This document shows, in pieces, positions 11,901 to 24,168 of a stretch of DNA of 64,000 nucleotides. Numbering within the stretch: position 1 is the first letter of the stretch; each line of letters begins with the position of its first letter. This stretch comes from Climacium dendroides (lineage: Eukaryota; Streptophyta; Bryopsida; Hypnales; Climaciaceae), in contig OX467083.1 of assembly GCA_950106755.1 (NCBI GenBank), forward strand, positions 44,282,555 through 44,346,554, written 5' to 3'. The position numbers and the translations under genes are program-made. The notes under the pieces are model-generated. The model searched no databases and was not told where the DNA came from. It was given only the letters and a program-made list of their open reading frames with translations.

Positions 11901-12463
11901 CGCCTACACAAAATTTGACGGCGACTCCAATTCCGATGACGGACACGGCCGTTGGAAATGTTTGCCAAAATGCACGAATCAGTCGGGTGTGAGAACGGAA
12001 GCTGAGCAGGCGAAATGTTAGCAATGCCCGTTAACCTTTTACATGAACGAGACTCGCGCGCTGTTGAGAGCTTTGATTTCTAATTTGGGGAAGCCATTTG
12101 CGAGATTTGTAAAGTGATGCTCGAGAATTCAAACCAGGAAGGATTCCGTGACGTCGTCTGGCAAAAACGGAAGGAATTTGTGTCGCTTACCAAAACCCTA
12201 ATGGATCCGTCGAAGATAAACCCTAAAAGGATTCGTGGTGCCTTCACAATTGAATCTTCCCTTCACGTTGATTCATTTAGTGCAAGATTGCTTTCATATC
12301 GCATTTTTCGGGCAGAAATAAATTTATTTTCGGGCAGACCAGATATCCTTCCCAACAACCACTAACACACAAAAAATAAATAAATAAAATGATTTCTAAA
12401 AAAAATTATCCGTAAGGGATCAATCACTAATTCAAAATTCACTTGTGTAGTGGGACAAAAATA
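11901..12463. other. Promoter / 5' flank of the minus-strand gene
   Basis: Mid-GC DNA falls abruptly to AT-rich at about 12,360. It holds the two telo-boxes. The 83-codon plus-strand frame at 12114-12365 has no recognisable similarity and overlaps these sites, so I do not call it a gene. Confidence 0.4.
12193..12226. promoter_or_regulatory. Pair of telo-box motifs upstream of the 8938-11900 gene
   Basis: AAACCCTAA occurs at 12193-12201 and again at 12218-12226, about 300 bp upstream of the ATG of the minus-strand gene. Telo-boxes are common in promoters of plant growth and translation genes; a role here is inferred. Confidence 0.4.
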
Positions 12464-12467
12464 TTAA

Positions 12468-13375
12468 CCCTTAAAGGACCAAGGGTCTCCTCATGGGGCT
12501 TTGAAGAATTCGGGCAAGTTTCTATGACCTCAATTTTTGGTGAAATTTTTCAAAATAGTTTAAGAAGATAGAAAAACTTATTGGCTTCATATGAATATTA
12601 TTTTTGTTTCAATCGGTGCCCAAGAGCAAAAGTTATGCCATCCTAAATATAATTTTTATGTTCGCGGGCAGAAAAAGAAATTCACAAAAACTTGAAATAA
12701 TTTTTTTCTCTTCTTAAAGATATTATTTTTGTATACATGTGAAGCTTTGATTCATTCCATTTGGATTATTGATGTGAAAGTTATATAACAATTCTTGTTT
12801 TGGGGGCAATCTAAGCATCTTCTTGGAAAAATAACTTACAGGATTCTTTTTCAATTGGAATATTCACCAAAAAAAAAATTTAATCGGTTGACAAGGTTAA
12901 GTTTGCTTGTTAGAATAATCTTGTTGTTGGGATTATTGTGTTTCAATCCCATCGTAGAGCTATTAACGATTTAGTTTTTCTTTCAATCTCGGACACACTT
13001 CTACTTGATAAATTTTTTTAAATGAAGATTCAGCATTTTTTTTTTTAAATTCCTAGACTTTCAATTCAATTCTTAAACACAAAAAAATTAAATTCAAAGT
13101 CCATGAGTACAATAATTTTTGACAAATGGTGGTCAAAGTCATTTCATATTGTAGGCCAATGTTCAAAAAAACTTTGTTTTCCAACTTTGAATGCTAATAT
13201 CTTCCAATCTATATAGTCAAAATTCATGAAATTTTTACCACAATGATCTCAAACAAGTAAAGTACAAGATCCTATTCTTAGATTCTGGAAAAAAAATTGT
13301 TTTCTTGAGCGAATGCAATAGAAATGGCAATTTTGAATAGTTTTTGGTAGAAAAAAGGCCTTGGTCCTTTAGAAA
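12468..13375 (+). mobile_element. TTAA-flanked TIR element, subfamily A (non-autonomous)
   Basis: The left boundary is TTAA (12464-12467) then CCCTTAAAGGACCAAGG; the right end is CCTTGGTCCTTTAGAAA then TTAT, a one-base decay of TTAA. About 908 bp, no coding capacity. The interior is shared in reverse with 45013-45910 (for example GTGAAGCTTTGATTCATTCC and ATCTTCCAATCTATATAGTC). Confidence 0.75.
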
Positions 13376-14634
13376 TTATTCTAAATTTCCAAAATATTAT
13401 TTCAAAATAGTAGTAATAAATCAAAAAGTTTTAATCTTTGTAAGTTTTCCAGGGATTGGTTCCTCTAGTCTTTTCCCATATACAAACGTATGACAAATTC
13501 CTGGTGCATGTCTTTGTAGATCCTATATTGGCAATCCACTTTCTGAAGCAAGTAAAGTTAGCGGTCCATTGAAGTTGCCAAGGCTTTAAATATTGCCCTC
13601 CATTTCAGTTCCTCTAATAAATTTTCTTCAAGGTTGCATTTGAGTTACACATTGATTTGCTTTCTTGTGGAGTTGGAGGTTTGATTCCCACTTTCATACA
13701 TCCACATTTCCCACATTGAAACTAGTACAAGGTTTTTGTTTGCAACTCAAGTGTGGGTTCAAGTTAAAGAGATTCTTGAGCTGTTTCCATAGTCCTTTAA
13801 CTAGGTAAACTTGGAAAAAAAAATTCTACTCCTCAATAGTGAAAAACTAGAGCATGCAAAGAGACAAAACAATAATTTTACTAAACACAATCCTGTAATT
13901 TGTCCTTTGAAACCTCAAAAGTTTCAGGGATACAAATTGATAACTAAATCAGTGGCTTAAATTTGAAATTTCAATGACATCAATTAGTAGGCATGTTTTA
14001 AAAAATCATTACATTAATTTCAAATATCATTGATTGATATCATTAATGTAGTTTTCAACATCATTTTAGTATGTATAATATTCATATAACTTTAGCTCTA
14101 ATGCAACATTGAATTGTTGTCTATTTAGTACTAAAATTCTTTAAATACTGGCTTATATGAAAATGGTGTACAATTGTGATGTTGGTTACAAAATTAATTG
14201 ACCTTCAACAAGGCCATTTTGATATTAAGAACCTATTGAGAAGCAACTTTAGAGAGACTCATTATTGAGATACAACTATGCAATGCAGACCTTCTCAAAT
14301 GCTTACAAGTCGTTGGTGGAGAATGAACATATCACTTTCTGCTGCGAGCTTCGACCATTTCCTGCACGGAGACATAAACCCATATGGTTTGGCAAATTTT
14401 CCTTTCCTTTCGTTATAAGCTTGAAAAAACCGTTCTTTGAGTAGCAATGTACCAATTGGACAATTGTGCCTTAGTGTCCAAAAGTGAGGCCGGTTGGGTT
14501 TCGAAGATAAAGGTTAAAAGCTCACCTTGTATGAAGGGTTAGCTCTTGACCTTTGTATCCGAAACTCAATTGATCTCATTGTTGATTAATTTTTGAAATA
14601 TTATTCAATTATGTTTTATTTATGTTTTATTTAT
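13376..14634. other. AT-rich intergenic DNA, no gene seen
   Basis: There is no long frame and no recognisable protein. Short imperfect inverted segments occur near 13970-14060. Nothing else could be supported. Confidence 0.5.
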
Positions 14635-14894
14635 CCCCTAGACAAATGGATTTTAGACAAGCTCTTATGGTCTCAATATTCATCATGATTTTTTGAATAT
14701 TTTTGTCAAGATAGAAAAATATATTATTTTTTAGGAAACATTATATTGATTTCAATCGATGCTAAAGAGAAAAAGTTATAATAGAATTTTTTTTTTATTC
14801 CAACAAAATCCCACACCCAGAAGAATTTAAATTTTTTTTAAAATTGTTTCTCACAGATTTTAATTTTATCTATATTGAAAGCTTAGATTCATTC

Positions 14895-15520
14895 TCAAGG
14901 TTGCTAGCATGTGAACATAGGATCTTGAGCCCATGAACATTATAATTACCTACTAATGTACCTTGAAAATAAAAATAAAAGTAATTTTATAATTTTATAA
15001 TTCATAAAAACTTCAAAATTCAATAACTTTTTCACTATAGGTTCAAACACCACAAAACAAAGCCCATGCACCCCTCATTGCTAAGAAGTTTCCGACAATA
15101 CTAAGAACTTGACCAAGGGATGCATGGTCTAGGAGATTTCAATGTAACAAACCAAACCAAACCAAACAACCTATCTTAATGGATGGATGTTATAGGCACC
15201 TTCCATGGTTATAGAATAGTTATATTTTAGGTGTCCATGTTATTGGTACCTATGTTATAAGCAACTTTTAAAGTTATAAGATAGTTATATTATAGATGTT
15301 TTTACTATAAGTAACTCTGCTATAAGCACCTTCCATGATTATAAGGTATTTGTATTGTAGGTGTCTATTTTATAGGTACCTATGTTATAAGCACCTTCCA
15401 CGGTTATAGAGTACTTATGTTATAAATACATATGTTATAGGCTCCTTCAATAGTTGTGGAGTACCTACTTACATCTAGTCTCAAGGTGCATAGACTCACA
15501 TATCTAAGTTCACATGCTAG
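14895..15520. mobile_element. Nested insertion with 13-bp inverted ends inside a subfamily A element
   Basis: CTAGCATGTGAAC at 14904-14916 is exactly complementary to GTTCACATGCTAG at 15508-15520. TTCATTC is present on both sides, consistent with a 7-8-bp target duplication (hAT-like), although nine extra bases sit before the left inverted repeat. Inside are a dispersed-repeat fragment (14950-15190) and a minisatellite (15180-15470). Confidence 0.55.
15180..15470. repeat. Degenerate minisatellite, about 50-65-bp units
   Basis: TTATAAGCACCTTCCATGGTTATA-type segments alternate with GTTATATTNTAGGTGT-type and TATTGGTACCTATG-type segments; about five units can be followed, each with several changes. 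Confidence 0.75.
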
Positions 15521-15905
15521 TTCATTCCATGTGGATATATTATGTGAAAGTTATGAACAATTTTGTTTTTCAAGCACTCAAAGTACTTTCTTAAAAAATA
15601 ACATGTAGATTCATTTTTTAAATTAAAATTTATAATTATATAAATAAATAAATTCAGAAGGTTAAGATCTTTTGCTAGAACAATCTTACTGTTGAGATTA
15701 ATGTATTTCAATTTCATCTTAGAACTATTAATAATTTAGTTTTTCCTTCAATCTTGGATCTACTTCTACTTGACAATTTTTTAATGAATGAAAATTAAGT
15801 GTGTGTATTTAATAAAAAAAAGTCTAGACTATCAACTCACTTCTTCAACATAAAAAATTAGAAATTCAAAATCAATGGTGCAAAAACTATAAGTTAAGAT
15901 GATTG

Positions 15906-17480
15906 AAAGCCAAAAAGTCTAGTTGAGCAAGATGAGCAAAACATAGGTTTGTTAATCCATGTTCACTTTGTAGCCTAAGTCATTTTGATGCAATCAGATT
16001 TGAGACAAGTTGTTATTGAAGTTTTTTGGGATCATTCAATAAATGGCTAAGAAGGAAAGCAAAGGTATGAGTTCTACACCTAAAATCGCTCAAATTGGTT
16101 TTGTGCCATAACCAATATGCTAAAATCACCAACAATTTTTGTACATTGTTGAAGGACTATGAATCAAGACACTAGAGAAGAAGTTAAAACAACATAAACT
16201 GTATCCAAAATTTTCCACTTCAAAGTTTGTCATATCCACACTATTATAAATAAAGCTATATACTGATCAAAAATTGTCTTACAATTGTCCTTGTTATATG
16301 AACCATTTTGCATATCCTCTCATTCAATAGTTCCCTTCAAAAATAGGGGTCAATCTTGAAAAATGGTCCATATGTTTAATCTATATATAAATTTCAAATG
16401 TACTAACTTCACATGAAATGGGGTATAAGATATGTCATCAAAAATTTAGTAGATGAAATCATCACATTTCTTCCCAAAAGAATGAGATAGATAGATAGAT
16501 AAAATAAGAAAGATGTTCTTATTACAAGAAAGTCATTTCATCCTTAGAAGGGGTTTTAGGGAATCATATATAAAGAACCTGCACCTAAAAATGTATCATT
16601 CCTCAAAATCGACCCCTATTTTTGAAGGAAATCTAAACAAAATGTACCACTCCTCAAAACCGCCCCCTATTTTTGAAGGGAATCTAAACACAAAAAATAT
16701 CAAAAATGAAGAACATATAACAAAGACAAATGTAAGGTGAATTTTGAATAGTGTGCATCTCTGTTTATAGTATTGTGGAGGTGGCAACCTTAGAAGTGGA
16801 TACACTTGTTTGTTGCTTTAATTTCTTCTTTAGTATCATTTCTTCATACGCATCAAATGCATTTGGTATCATCAACATGACATTTTTAGCGCCCTATACC
16901 TTGCATCTTTGAAATTTTGTAACTAATTCACAATGTATCCAAAAATTATAGAACCACTAACATTTTGATTCATAATCCTTCACCAATGTACAAACATTAT
17001 TGTTCATTTTTTGGGAGCATATTATCATGCCATAGAACTTATTCTTGCAACTTTAAGTGAGTGTGATTAGTATATGTAGCATGTGACTAAAATTTTAGAA
17101 CTTTTTAGAATTTTTACATGACCAATTGTAGTGATGTGTAATCTAGATAATAAACTAGACTTCTTGTGTTTTGTTTCAATAGTTACCATCAAGAACAAAA
17201 GAAATCATCTTCAATTCAAAAATAAAGTTTGAAATAAAAGTGAGAAGTAATTCAGTACAAATGAAAAAAACAAAAGGGACTACCGAAAAACAAAAGAGAG
17301 TAAGCTTGCTCAAAGCATATCATTCCTAGTTTGATCACATGCTAATCACATGCAAGATTTGACTCAGAAATGAGGGAAAAGTCTAAAATTAAAAATTAAA
17401 AAAATTAAAAACTATTTCGTGGAAAACTAATTTTACAGCTCATTACATTTTACAGCTGCTTGTGAAGACAAGTCTAAATT
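15906..17480. other. AT-rich intergenic DNA with small repeats
   Basis: It includes the inverted/tandem element at 16326-16690, a (GATA)4 run near 16490, and no recognisable coding region. Confidence 0.5.
16326..16690. repeat. Foldback element with duplicated right arm
   Basis: TTCCCTTCAAAAATAGGGGTC at about 16330-16352 is complementary to GACCCCTATTTTTGAAGGAA near 16610. The right arm is tandemly duplicated (about 54 bp, at 16582-16635 and 16636-16690). It is probably a MITE remnant. Confidence 0.65.
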
Positions 17481-17519
17481 TGAATTGCAAAATAAGACAC
17501 TGCACCTCTGCTAAAAGAT

Positions 17520-18165
17520 AGCTAAACCTTGCTTAACCTAAACCTTGCTTAAGTTTTCATGAGAAGTTGGACCCGTTTTTAGGGTTTGGTTACCCATATA
17601 ATGTCGCACCACTATCATATGTCCACTTGTGAAAATTCCTTCTATACAAGGACAGACTACACTAATACATTAGAACACCAACACTCCTGAGGCTAGCACC
17701 ATTGCCCAGCTCTACACCAACAAAGCCTCAAATAGAACAGAGTATCGGCAGTCGAGATACAGACAAGACATAAACTTATAGAAGCTTGTACACCTGAAGC
17801 GGTAGCTGTCGATCCAAAGAATCCCACACTAATCTAGAACGAAGAAAAGTGAAAATCTGAGTGCAGTGAGAGGGATTGAACACCATCGCCCAGCTCTACA
17901 CCTGCAAAGGCCTCTAGTGGAACAGAGTACCGGCATAAGATATTGTAGCTTTTCATAAGTGAAGTGGTAGCTGCCTGTCCAAGACATTCCTTACTAGTCG
18001 AGAAAGAAGAAAAGCGAAAATTTGAGGGACGGAGTCACTGCCAAAAGTTAGTTCAACAAGCTGAACCTAATTGAATTTCCCTGAATACTTGGAGCCACTT
18101 TTAGGGTTGGCCAGCCCAGATCATGTCGCACCACTATCATATAGACACTTGTGAACATTCATGGA
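17520..18165 (-). repeat. Partly duplicated 3' flank of the membrane-protein gene
   Basis: CACCATTGCCCAGCTCTACACC (about 17697) recurs as CACCATCGCCCAGCTCTACACC (about 17881) with matching sequence for some 150 bp after it. ATGTCGCACCACTATCATAT occurs at both about 17601 and 18122 with matching flanks (GGGTTTGG / GGGTTGG upstream). The order is A-B-B'-A'. It lies downstream of the minus-strand stop at 18230, so it is probably 3' UTR. Confidence 0.7.
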
Positions 18166-18229
18166 CACATCACTTTGATAATAATACAAAATAAACAAAA
18201 AACTGCTGAGAGTACCACCATCGCCAGCT

Positions 18230-18751
18230 TCAGTGGCATGCCTGTCCACCAAAGACGTTGGACCTGCCCAGTACCCAAGGCAACACGAGCAGAGTGAGAA
18301 CCGCAGCCACTCCGAACACTTTCCCTTCCTGCATAGCGCTCTTGAAAGTCGACCACGACATGTCCTTGGCCCAGTCACTGGCCATCCTCACCAATTCCTT
18401 GCGCCGGTGACGCTCCCTGCCTATCCCGATGCTGGACAAGTACGTGAGCACCAGGGTCACGATCCATGTCATGATCAAGCTCGGGATCATGAAGGCGAAG
18501 AGCGTGACTGTGACGAAAAGCGTCAGGTAGGCGATGAGCAAGAGGTACGCTTCCACCACCGGCCAGCAAAACGGGTCCATGCCCTGCGCGGACGGCTGTT
18601 GCCACTGCTGAATCGAGTGCAAGGTTTGCATGATGCACCACAACAGGAAGCCCAACACCACCAGCAAGACTCCCACAATGCTAGTCTTGCGAATCACCAT
18701 CGTCAGGGGCGGAAAAATCTCCACCGGCGGTGGCTCCAATTGAGTCCCCAT
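18230..18751 (-). CDS. Small four-helix membrane protein, single exon, unknown function
   Basis: An uninterrupted 173-codon frame in a local GC-rich island. I do not recognise the family. The N-terminus is short and Pro-rich (EPPPVEIFPP). Hydrophobic segments lie at about 24-44, 64-86, 88-108 and 145-163. A basic stretch after the third helix (GRERHRRKEL, 111-120) suggests a cytosolic loop, and WAKDMSWSTFKSAM (127-140) could be an amphipathic helix. No signal peptide is distinct from the first helix. The ATG at 18751 is the first in frame; the leader upstream (18752-18900) contains several other ATGs in other frames, so translation may be restrained by upstream frames. The gene lies alone, tail-first towards the duplicated flank. 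Frame length, composition and membrane pattern favour a real gene; with no homolog recognised, it could be lineage-specific. Confidence 0.65.
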   Translation of the reverse strand: MGTQLEPPPVEIFPPLTMVIRKTSIVGVLLVVLGFLLWCIMQTLHSIQQWQQPSAQGMDPFCWPVVEAYLLLIAYLTLFVTVTLFAFMIPSLIMTWIVTLVLTYLSSIGIGRERHRRKELVRMASDWAKDMSWSTFKSAMQEGKVFGVAAVLTLLVLPWVLGRSNVFGGQACH

Positions 18752-21700
18752 TCCCGCGTAGATCGATGGAGGACAACTATATGAAGCCGTAATCTCCTTC
18801 TCCTCACCCGACTTGCGCCTTCACATCCACCCACATAATTCTTCAGGATCATCAAACATGCGGAGCTCAAGCATTGATTCCACAAATTAGGTCAAGCGCG
18901 TCAAAATCTAGACCGCGGTGTCCGTCGTAGTCTGAGAATTCAACCCTATGATTGACCTAATCCAAGATTACAGAACACAGGTATAGTGCAAGCCACAACT
19001 GAAACATAATCACCAAGGAAAGAAGATACACACAAGGATTGATAGACGACTTACTGTCGTAATGAGTCCCCGTCACTGCCCACATGGCGAATTTCTGCCA
19101 TGTTGCGCGCTCACTCCCCACCCCACGCCCTGTTCAACTCCACAGAATTCGATTTCCAACAGTATTGTGCCGAAAGCTCCACCAAAGGAGGCCCTCCTCG
19201 TCGCCACTATTCAAAAATGGCCACAATGCCTCATACCCCTTCTTCCTCGTTTACACACAAACACAGCTTCAAGTCTCCGGAACCCCATATCGAGCAACTA
19301 AACGTCACAAGACGAAGACGACAAATTGATAGAATCACGCATAGCGTGCGCTAGGAAGACGATAGGAAATGGAATTTACCGAAAGTCTAAAAAGAAGGGG
19401 GAGAAGGTCTACTGAAGCTTCTCACTGCAAACCCCGGCCTGATCGATTGACTGCCGGTAAGTTATTGTCTGCGCGAATGAAATGGCCACCAAGCCAGCGT
19501 CCTATGTTGAATTCTGGATCTCCAGACCGAAATCCGCCACTCTGGTCAAAACTTGAAGCTCACCCGAAATGGTGGCAAGAATCGCGTCACTAAGAGCGCC
19601 ACCTCTTCCCTGGTCTTCCCTGATCTTCCAAATGTCAAAGTGCAACCCAAAACCTCCAACCGACCTAAAGTTTTTAAACTAAAATTTGTACGTCTCCACG
19701 TCGCAGCAGTGCACCACCTTCCAGGGAAACAAATGGCCAGGGAACATAACGCAGTGGGGAAACATGGAAGTGACGCGTGCGATAAAGGACAGTGGGACCA
19801 TCACAAAAGATTGCATTCATGGCTGTGACGGAGCTCGTAATAAGGCGGGACTGCGGGGGTCGGGGATTGACTGTTCGTCACCAAGAAGACGGCACTCACG
19901 GAAACTGGTGCCCACCACTATGCCCCTACAGCTGCTGAAGCTACTACGATACTACAGTACCGGTGGTGCAGAGTAATTGCTTTGGACGATATTATTATTA
20001 TTGAATTATTCCTACTGTGATCTGAGCAAGACGTCAGTCGCACTTCCCAAGACATGGCACACTTTCGCAGCTAACAACCCTAGTGACCTACCGTGGGCGT
20101 CACCCTCCCAACCTGCTTCGACGTAGTTGCAACTGCAGCGCACCATTTCTTTCATCGTCATTGTCGCGAGCCTTCGCAAGATGTTGCCTGTGTTTTGTTT
20201 TCCTCCTGTTGTTGCATCAGACCTCAAGAATCCTGATCCGCGAACTCAAGGTTGTTGGCAATGGGAAACTGCGAGAAACAGTTAGCTACCTCGTAGGGTT
20301 TTAGGGGAAATCGTGTTCTCAGGTGCCCATAGAGATTCAAATAACTTTCAATAACTCTAGCAAACCTCCGATGCTTCATGGATTTGTGTGAGAATCGCTT
20401 GATACGAGGGACTTAGCATTCCGAACCCCCTTTCCCCTGTCAATCTCCGTGCAAGCCCGCGATTCACGCTCCAATTCGCAGAGTTTCGCAGAATCTGGTG
20501 GAAAGTGAAATCACGTGATTCCAATTACGTCAAACTCGGAGAAAAGGCGACCTGTACTAGTGGGAGCACACCGTTTGTCAACATTCCGCTTTTCCTGCTG
20601 CTTCTTAGAGCGAGATTGTACTGTAGCTGTGTATTCTAGGGTCGGATCGAGGATATCCGGATGTTACCAAATCGCCTGATTAGAAGAGCAAAATTAAGGG
20701 AAAGCAATCCACAGGAAAATCTCAATCAAAGGGCTTTGGTACTTACACTAGGCAAGACGCAACACAGATACGACAAAGCTGCAGGAAAAAAAAACACGAA
20801 TACATAACATACGGATTATGTTATATATAACTCAAGTGCACATAGTCGAAGAAAACAATAGAATTAACCGTCCAAATTCACATCAATCATCTAAACATAA
20901 GACCTGTTGATATTTACACAAGCCTGCTGGAAAATCATCAGCTTCGCTGTCCCATGCAGTTATGTCTCCTATCTACAGCACCATTTTCTCGAGCATGGGT
21001 TATCCAGAAGGCGCACATCATAATTCTGATTGGAAACAAATAGTGACCAGAGGCGTGATGGTTTCTAGCGTGACAAATCAAAAAGAGTATCGTCGATTCT
21101 ACTAATCCACATACCCTACAAGTAAATTACTCTGCTGGGTTTTAGTGGGGGGAAAAAACTGTGAAACGCCACTAAGTAGAAAGGGCCAAAATAATGTGCT
21201 TTGTTTGTAATATCCTCAAACTCATCTGACTGATAGTCGCAAGAATCGGGATGCAACTACTCCCTTGCAAATCTAGAAATCAATATATCTCCACCACTTG
21301 ACCCGTATCCAGGAAGTTCCACACGGGTTTGATTCACCACTGCACCACATATGCATCACAGTAATGAGTTAAGAACCGCATGATATACTCAACTAGTGAA
21401 TAACTTGCAAGACTAATAAAGAGTATCCACCGTTATCATGATGGTGAGTGAATCATTATTACCATGGTCCTGTACAAGTAACAACCAACACAACCAAAAT
21501 CCCAAATTTTCTTTATGAAGTCATGAATAAGACTAATATCATCATCCCCAACTTGGAAGACGTACATTCGAATAATGACGACATTTTTCAGTAAAAAGAG
21601 CTGCAACAACGGAGTGGAGTTGCCATTTACTGGTGTATCGAAACACCACTTCATTCAATAATTACACCCTCTCAGACTGACATCGTAGACCCAATCATCG

Positions 21701-21931
21701 CTGTGCAAATCCTTTTCATAGACGAGAACATTTTACGAAGGCTCATAAGAACTCATCATACTTTAGATCCTCACGTGATCGTTCTATCAACGCTTATTGG
21801 ACTAAAATTACTAAAGCATCACTATTTCACAGGTTCCTACTTTTAAGCGGTGTTCTGCAATTAGTAGGGAAGAATACCTGCTCTCACGTCCAAAGTCTGC
21901 GGACTACAGCAGCAAATTCGAAGATTAAACC
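18752..21931. other. Mid-GC intergenic stretch between membrane-protein and TIFY genes
   Basis: About 18750-20760 keeps gene-like composition but has no convincing protein in any frame. Minus-strand donor-like sites (GTAAGT near 19050 and 20750) suggest spliced 5' leader exons of the membrane-protein gene or a non-coding transcript. From about 20760 to 21900 the DNA is ordinary and would include 3' UTR of the TIFY gene. I see no RNA gene. Confidence 0.4.
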
Positions 21932-24168
21932 TTACGCAGAGCGTCCTGTAAGGGTACCCGACTGCTTCAAGTCTCGAAGCAGCGTTTGAACCTCGGAAGA
22001 AAGGGCCAGACTCCCTCCTAAACTTTGTACAGAATGCTCTTTCTCCCTCTCTACAGCTGACATGGACCCCTCGCTCATGGAATTTGTGGGCTTTGCGGCA
22101 GGTCGGGGCGAGTACGTGGTCGACCATGATCTCCCGTTAGAGCTAGCCAATGTCAAAATGGCATCCGCCTGAAATGCAACACCCAAAGATATCCACATAA
22201 GACAAAATCCGCCCAACAGATAAACCGCATGGCTCTACTGCTGACACATGCACTATTGATGACCAGCGCCTGTCATGAGCAGAACTAATTTGCCTTCCTG
22301 GACCCAGAAAGAGATATGAAGGTATCGAAAGCAAATATTATTTAAGAAGTCCCTCTTGGTGTTCAAAGAAGTTCCTTCTCAACCAAAATTGAGAGAGCCT
22401 ATATCATGCATCCACCATCAATTTCACATGATGTGGCATTTTATAAAAAAAGTTCACAACAAGCCATCAGCTCAGGAATGTCAGATCCTCACCTTGTCTG
22501 AAGGAACATCATCAAACACATGAGCTTGCCCTCCATAGAAAATGGTCAACTGTCGACTAGATGTAGCAGGAGCTTGGCGACTGCACAAATGAATAGCAAA
22601 GACTGATCACTTTTTGGACTTGAAAACAACTGACAGAAAAAGCGCGACAGGACTTACACAATAGTAGCGATAGCATTCAAATTTTAATTTCTTTTAATTT
22701 GTCAAAATTCGAATATTAGGAACACAGAAAGTAGACTATTTCTCATAGATATTCTAAAAATCGAAAATACTAACAAGCACATCTACACCATGTCATGATT
22801 ATCTGAAAAAGATGCCAGTCGCTAAGAAATATGGATTGGAAATTATGTATGCAAACCTATTGATACAACTTTCAGTTTCATGGCTTGGAAAACACAGATA
22901 TGTATTAACAAATGTTCATCTATGATTTGCAAATGAGCCCGAACTGACCTTGATGGAAGCAAGGATTCTGATCCCCCATTCTGATGAGGTGCCTTTTGAT
23001 GCTGAGGAGTGAGGGGAGGGCAACCGCTTGATCCCGCAGGATTTGGCGTGGTCCGATCATGGTGAAGTAGCCCAGCATTATCAAGAAGCCCTGCTAAAAT
23101 TGAGCCTTTGAGCCCTGTTCTTGAACCTTCATCAGCAGCTTGAGTATTACCAGTAGCATTGTTTTCTCGGGTAGGCAGGGCAAGAGTCCTTTCTATTTTC
23201 TCTGCTCTCTCGGCACAAGCGCCAAGGTGGCTAATGCCACGCATGCCAGCACCAGTGCTAATTTGTGCAGGTCTGTAAGGCTGGTGGCTCTTAACTTGCC
23301 GTTGTGAAACTTCAGGTTTCGCATTATGCTGTAACCAAGGAGGACTTCTACTGGATGCCCGTGGAGGTTGCATGGAAAGCCGGAGATCATCAGTAGATGG
23401 CTCACAAGCTTCCACTATCTTCTCTGGTCTGATATGGTCATGACGAGAAACCTGCAACTTGACACGAAATTTCCATCAGTAATAATATTTATTACTTCGA
23501 GAATCGTAATAAGTAAAAAGTTAAATGCAGTCTATATAAATTCAGCGGTTATTAAAGATGTGAATACCAAGTGAGATGATGCAGATATTACCTTTTGTGG
23601 CCGAGTACTCTCCAAAGCCTCAACAAGACGCTCTTGTAATGAATCCCGATTAGTGGGGGAATCTCGTTTTCGAGGCACTTTACTAGTATCTGCTTCCAAC
23701 TTGGAAAAAGCGCTCTTGTTACCATGATACTGGAGCGGTGCTGGTTGCCTCTGCCAGCCAACTGCAAGAAGGAAAATGTAGCAGTTTAACCTTAATCCCC
23801 AGGCTCCAACCTGGAAATTTCACTTTCGCAAGTGCGAAAAAAACGAGTATGGATGAGAGCACAAGAGAGCCTTTACAAGACATTAAAGACGAAGCCCGGG
23901 CAATACCTGACCCAGGATCAGAGGAACTCGGAATGGCCGAGTAGAATGGAGGAGAAACGTGAATCGGGGTGGAATTAGTTTTGAAGCGCCCACTAATTCC
24001 AGATGATGCTCGAGTGTTGTTTGTTTCAGCGTCACATTCAGACTCGAAACCTGGGCTGGTTCGCGGGGCAGGAATTACCTCTGAAGAGAGGTATTTGACT
24101 TGGCTAATATCATCGATGCGGCCAAGACCTAAAAAGTCTCTAAAAACGGGTTGATCCTTCTCCGCCAT
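21932..24168 (-). CDS. TIFY-domain protein without Jas motif (TIFY8-like)
   Basis: Minus-strand exons 24168-23907, 23761-23592, 23451-22949, 22580-22493 and 22168-21932. All are GT-AG, phases agree, 420 codons including TAA. The N-terminus MAEKDQPVFRDFLGLG matches the xPVFxDFLG opening of TIFY8-type proteins. The middle is Ser/Pro-rich and disordered, with a WQRQPAPLQYHG block. The TIFY domain (about residues 320-350) reads RQLTIFYGGQAHVFDDVPSDKADAILTLA across two exons (split here: QLTIFYGGQA, then VFDDVPSDKA), as usual for the family. The C-terminus (about 75 residues) shows no SLxRFLxKRK Jas motif and no GATA finger or CCT domain, so it is not a JAZ or ZML protein. Family knowledge: TIFY domains mediate dimerisation and NINJA/TOPLESS recruitment in jasmonate-related repression; acting this way in the nucleus is inferred. 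An in-frame ATG four codons upstream (24180) is an alternative start. Confidence 0.9.

Larger units (their letters stand above)
14635..15905 (+). mobile_element. Subfamily A TTAA-element, split by a nested insertion and lacking its right end
   Basis: The left part (from CCCCTAGACAAATGG at 14635 to GATTCATTC at about 14894) and the right part (from TTCATTCCATGTGG at 15521 to about 15905) align with consecutive pieces of the 12468-13375 copy. The right terminus is missing. Confidence 0.6.

Noticed and set aside
11606..12024. Overlapping minus-strand frames around exon 1
   Set aside because: They are other phases or readthrough of the tandem exon-1 copies; only 11900-11744 joins in phase to the conserved block.
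12114..12365. 83-codon plus-strand frame downstream of the telo-boxes
   Set aside because: It covers promoter-like motifs, runs into AT-rich DNA and shows no similarity or splice continuation.
18233..18784. Plus-strand 183-codon frame opposite the membrane-protein gene
   Set aside because: His/Arg/Gln-rich with no domain, as expected for the complement of a hydrophobic coding sequence. The minus strand gives a coherent membrane protein.
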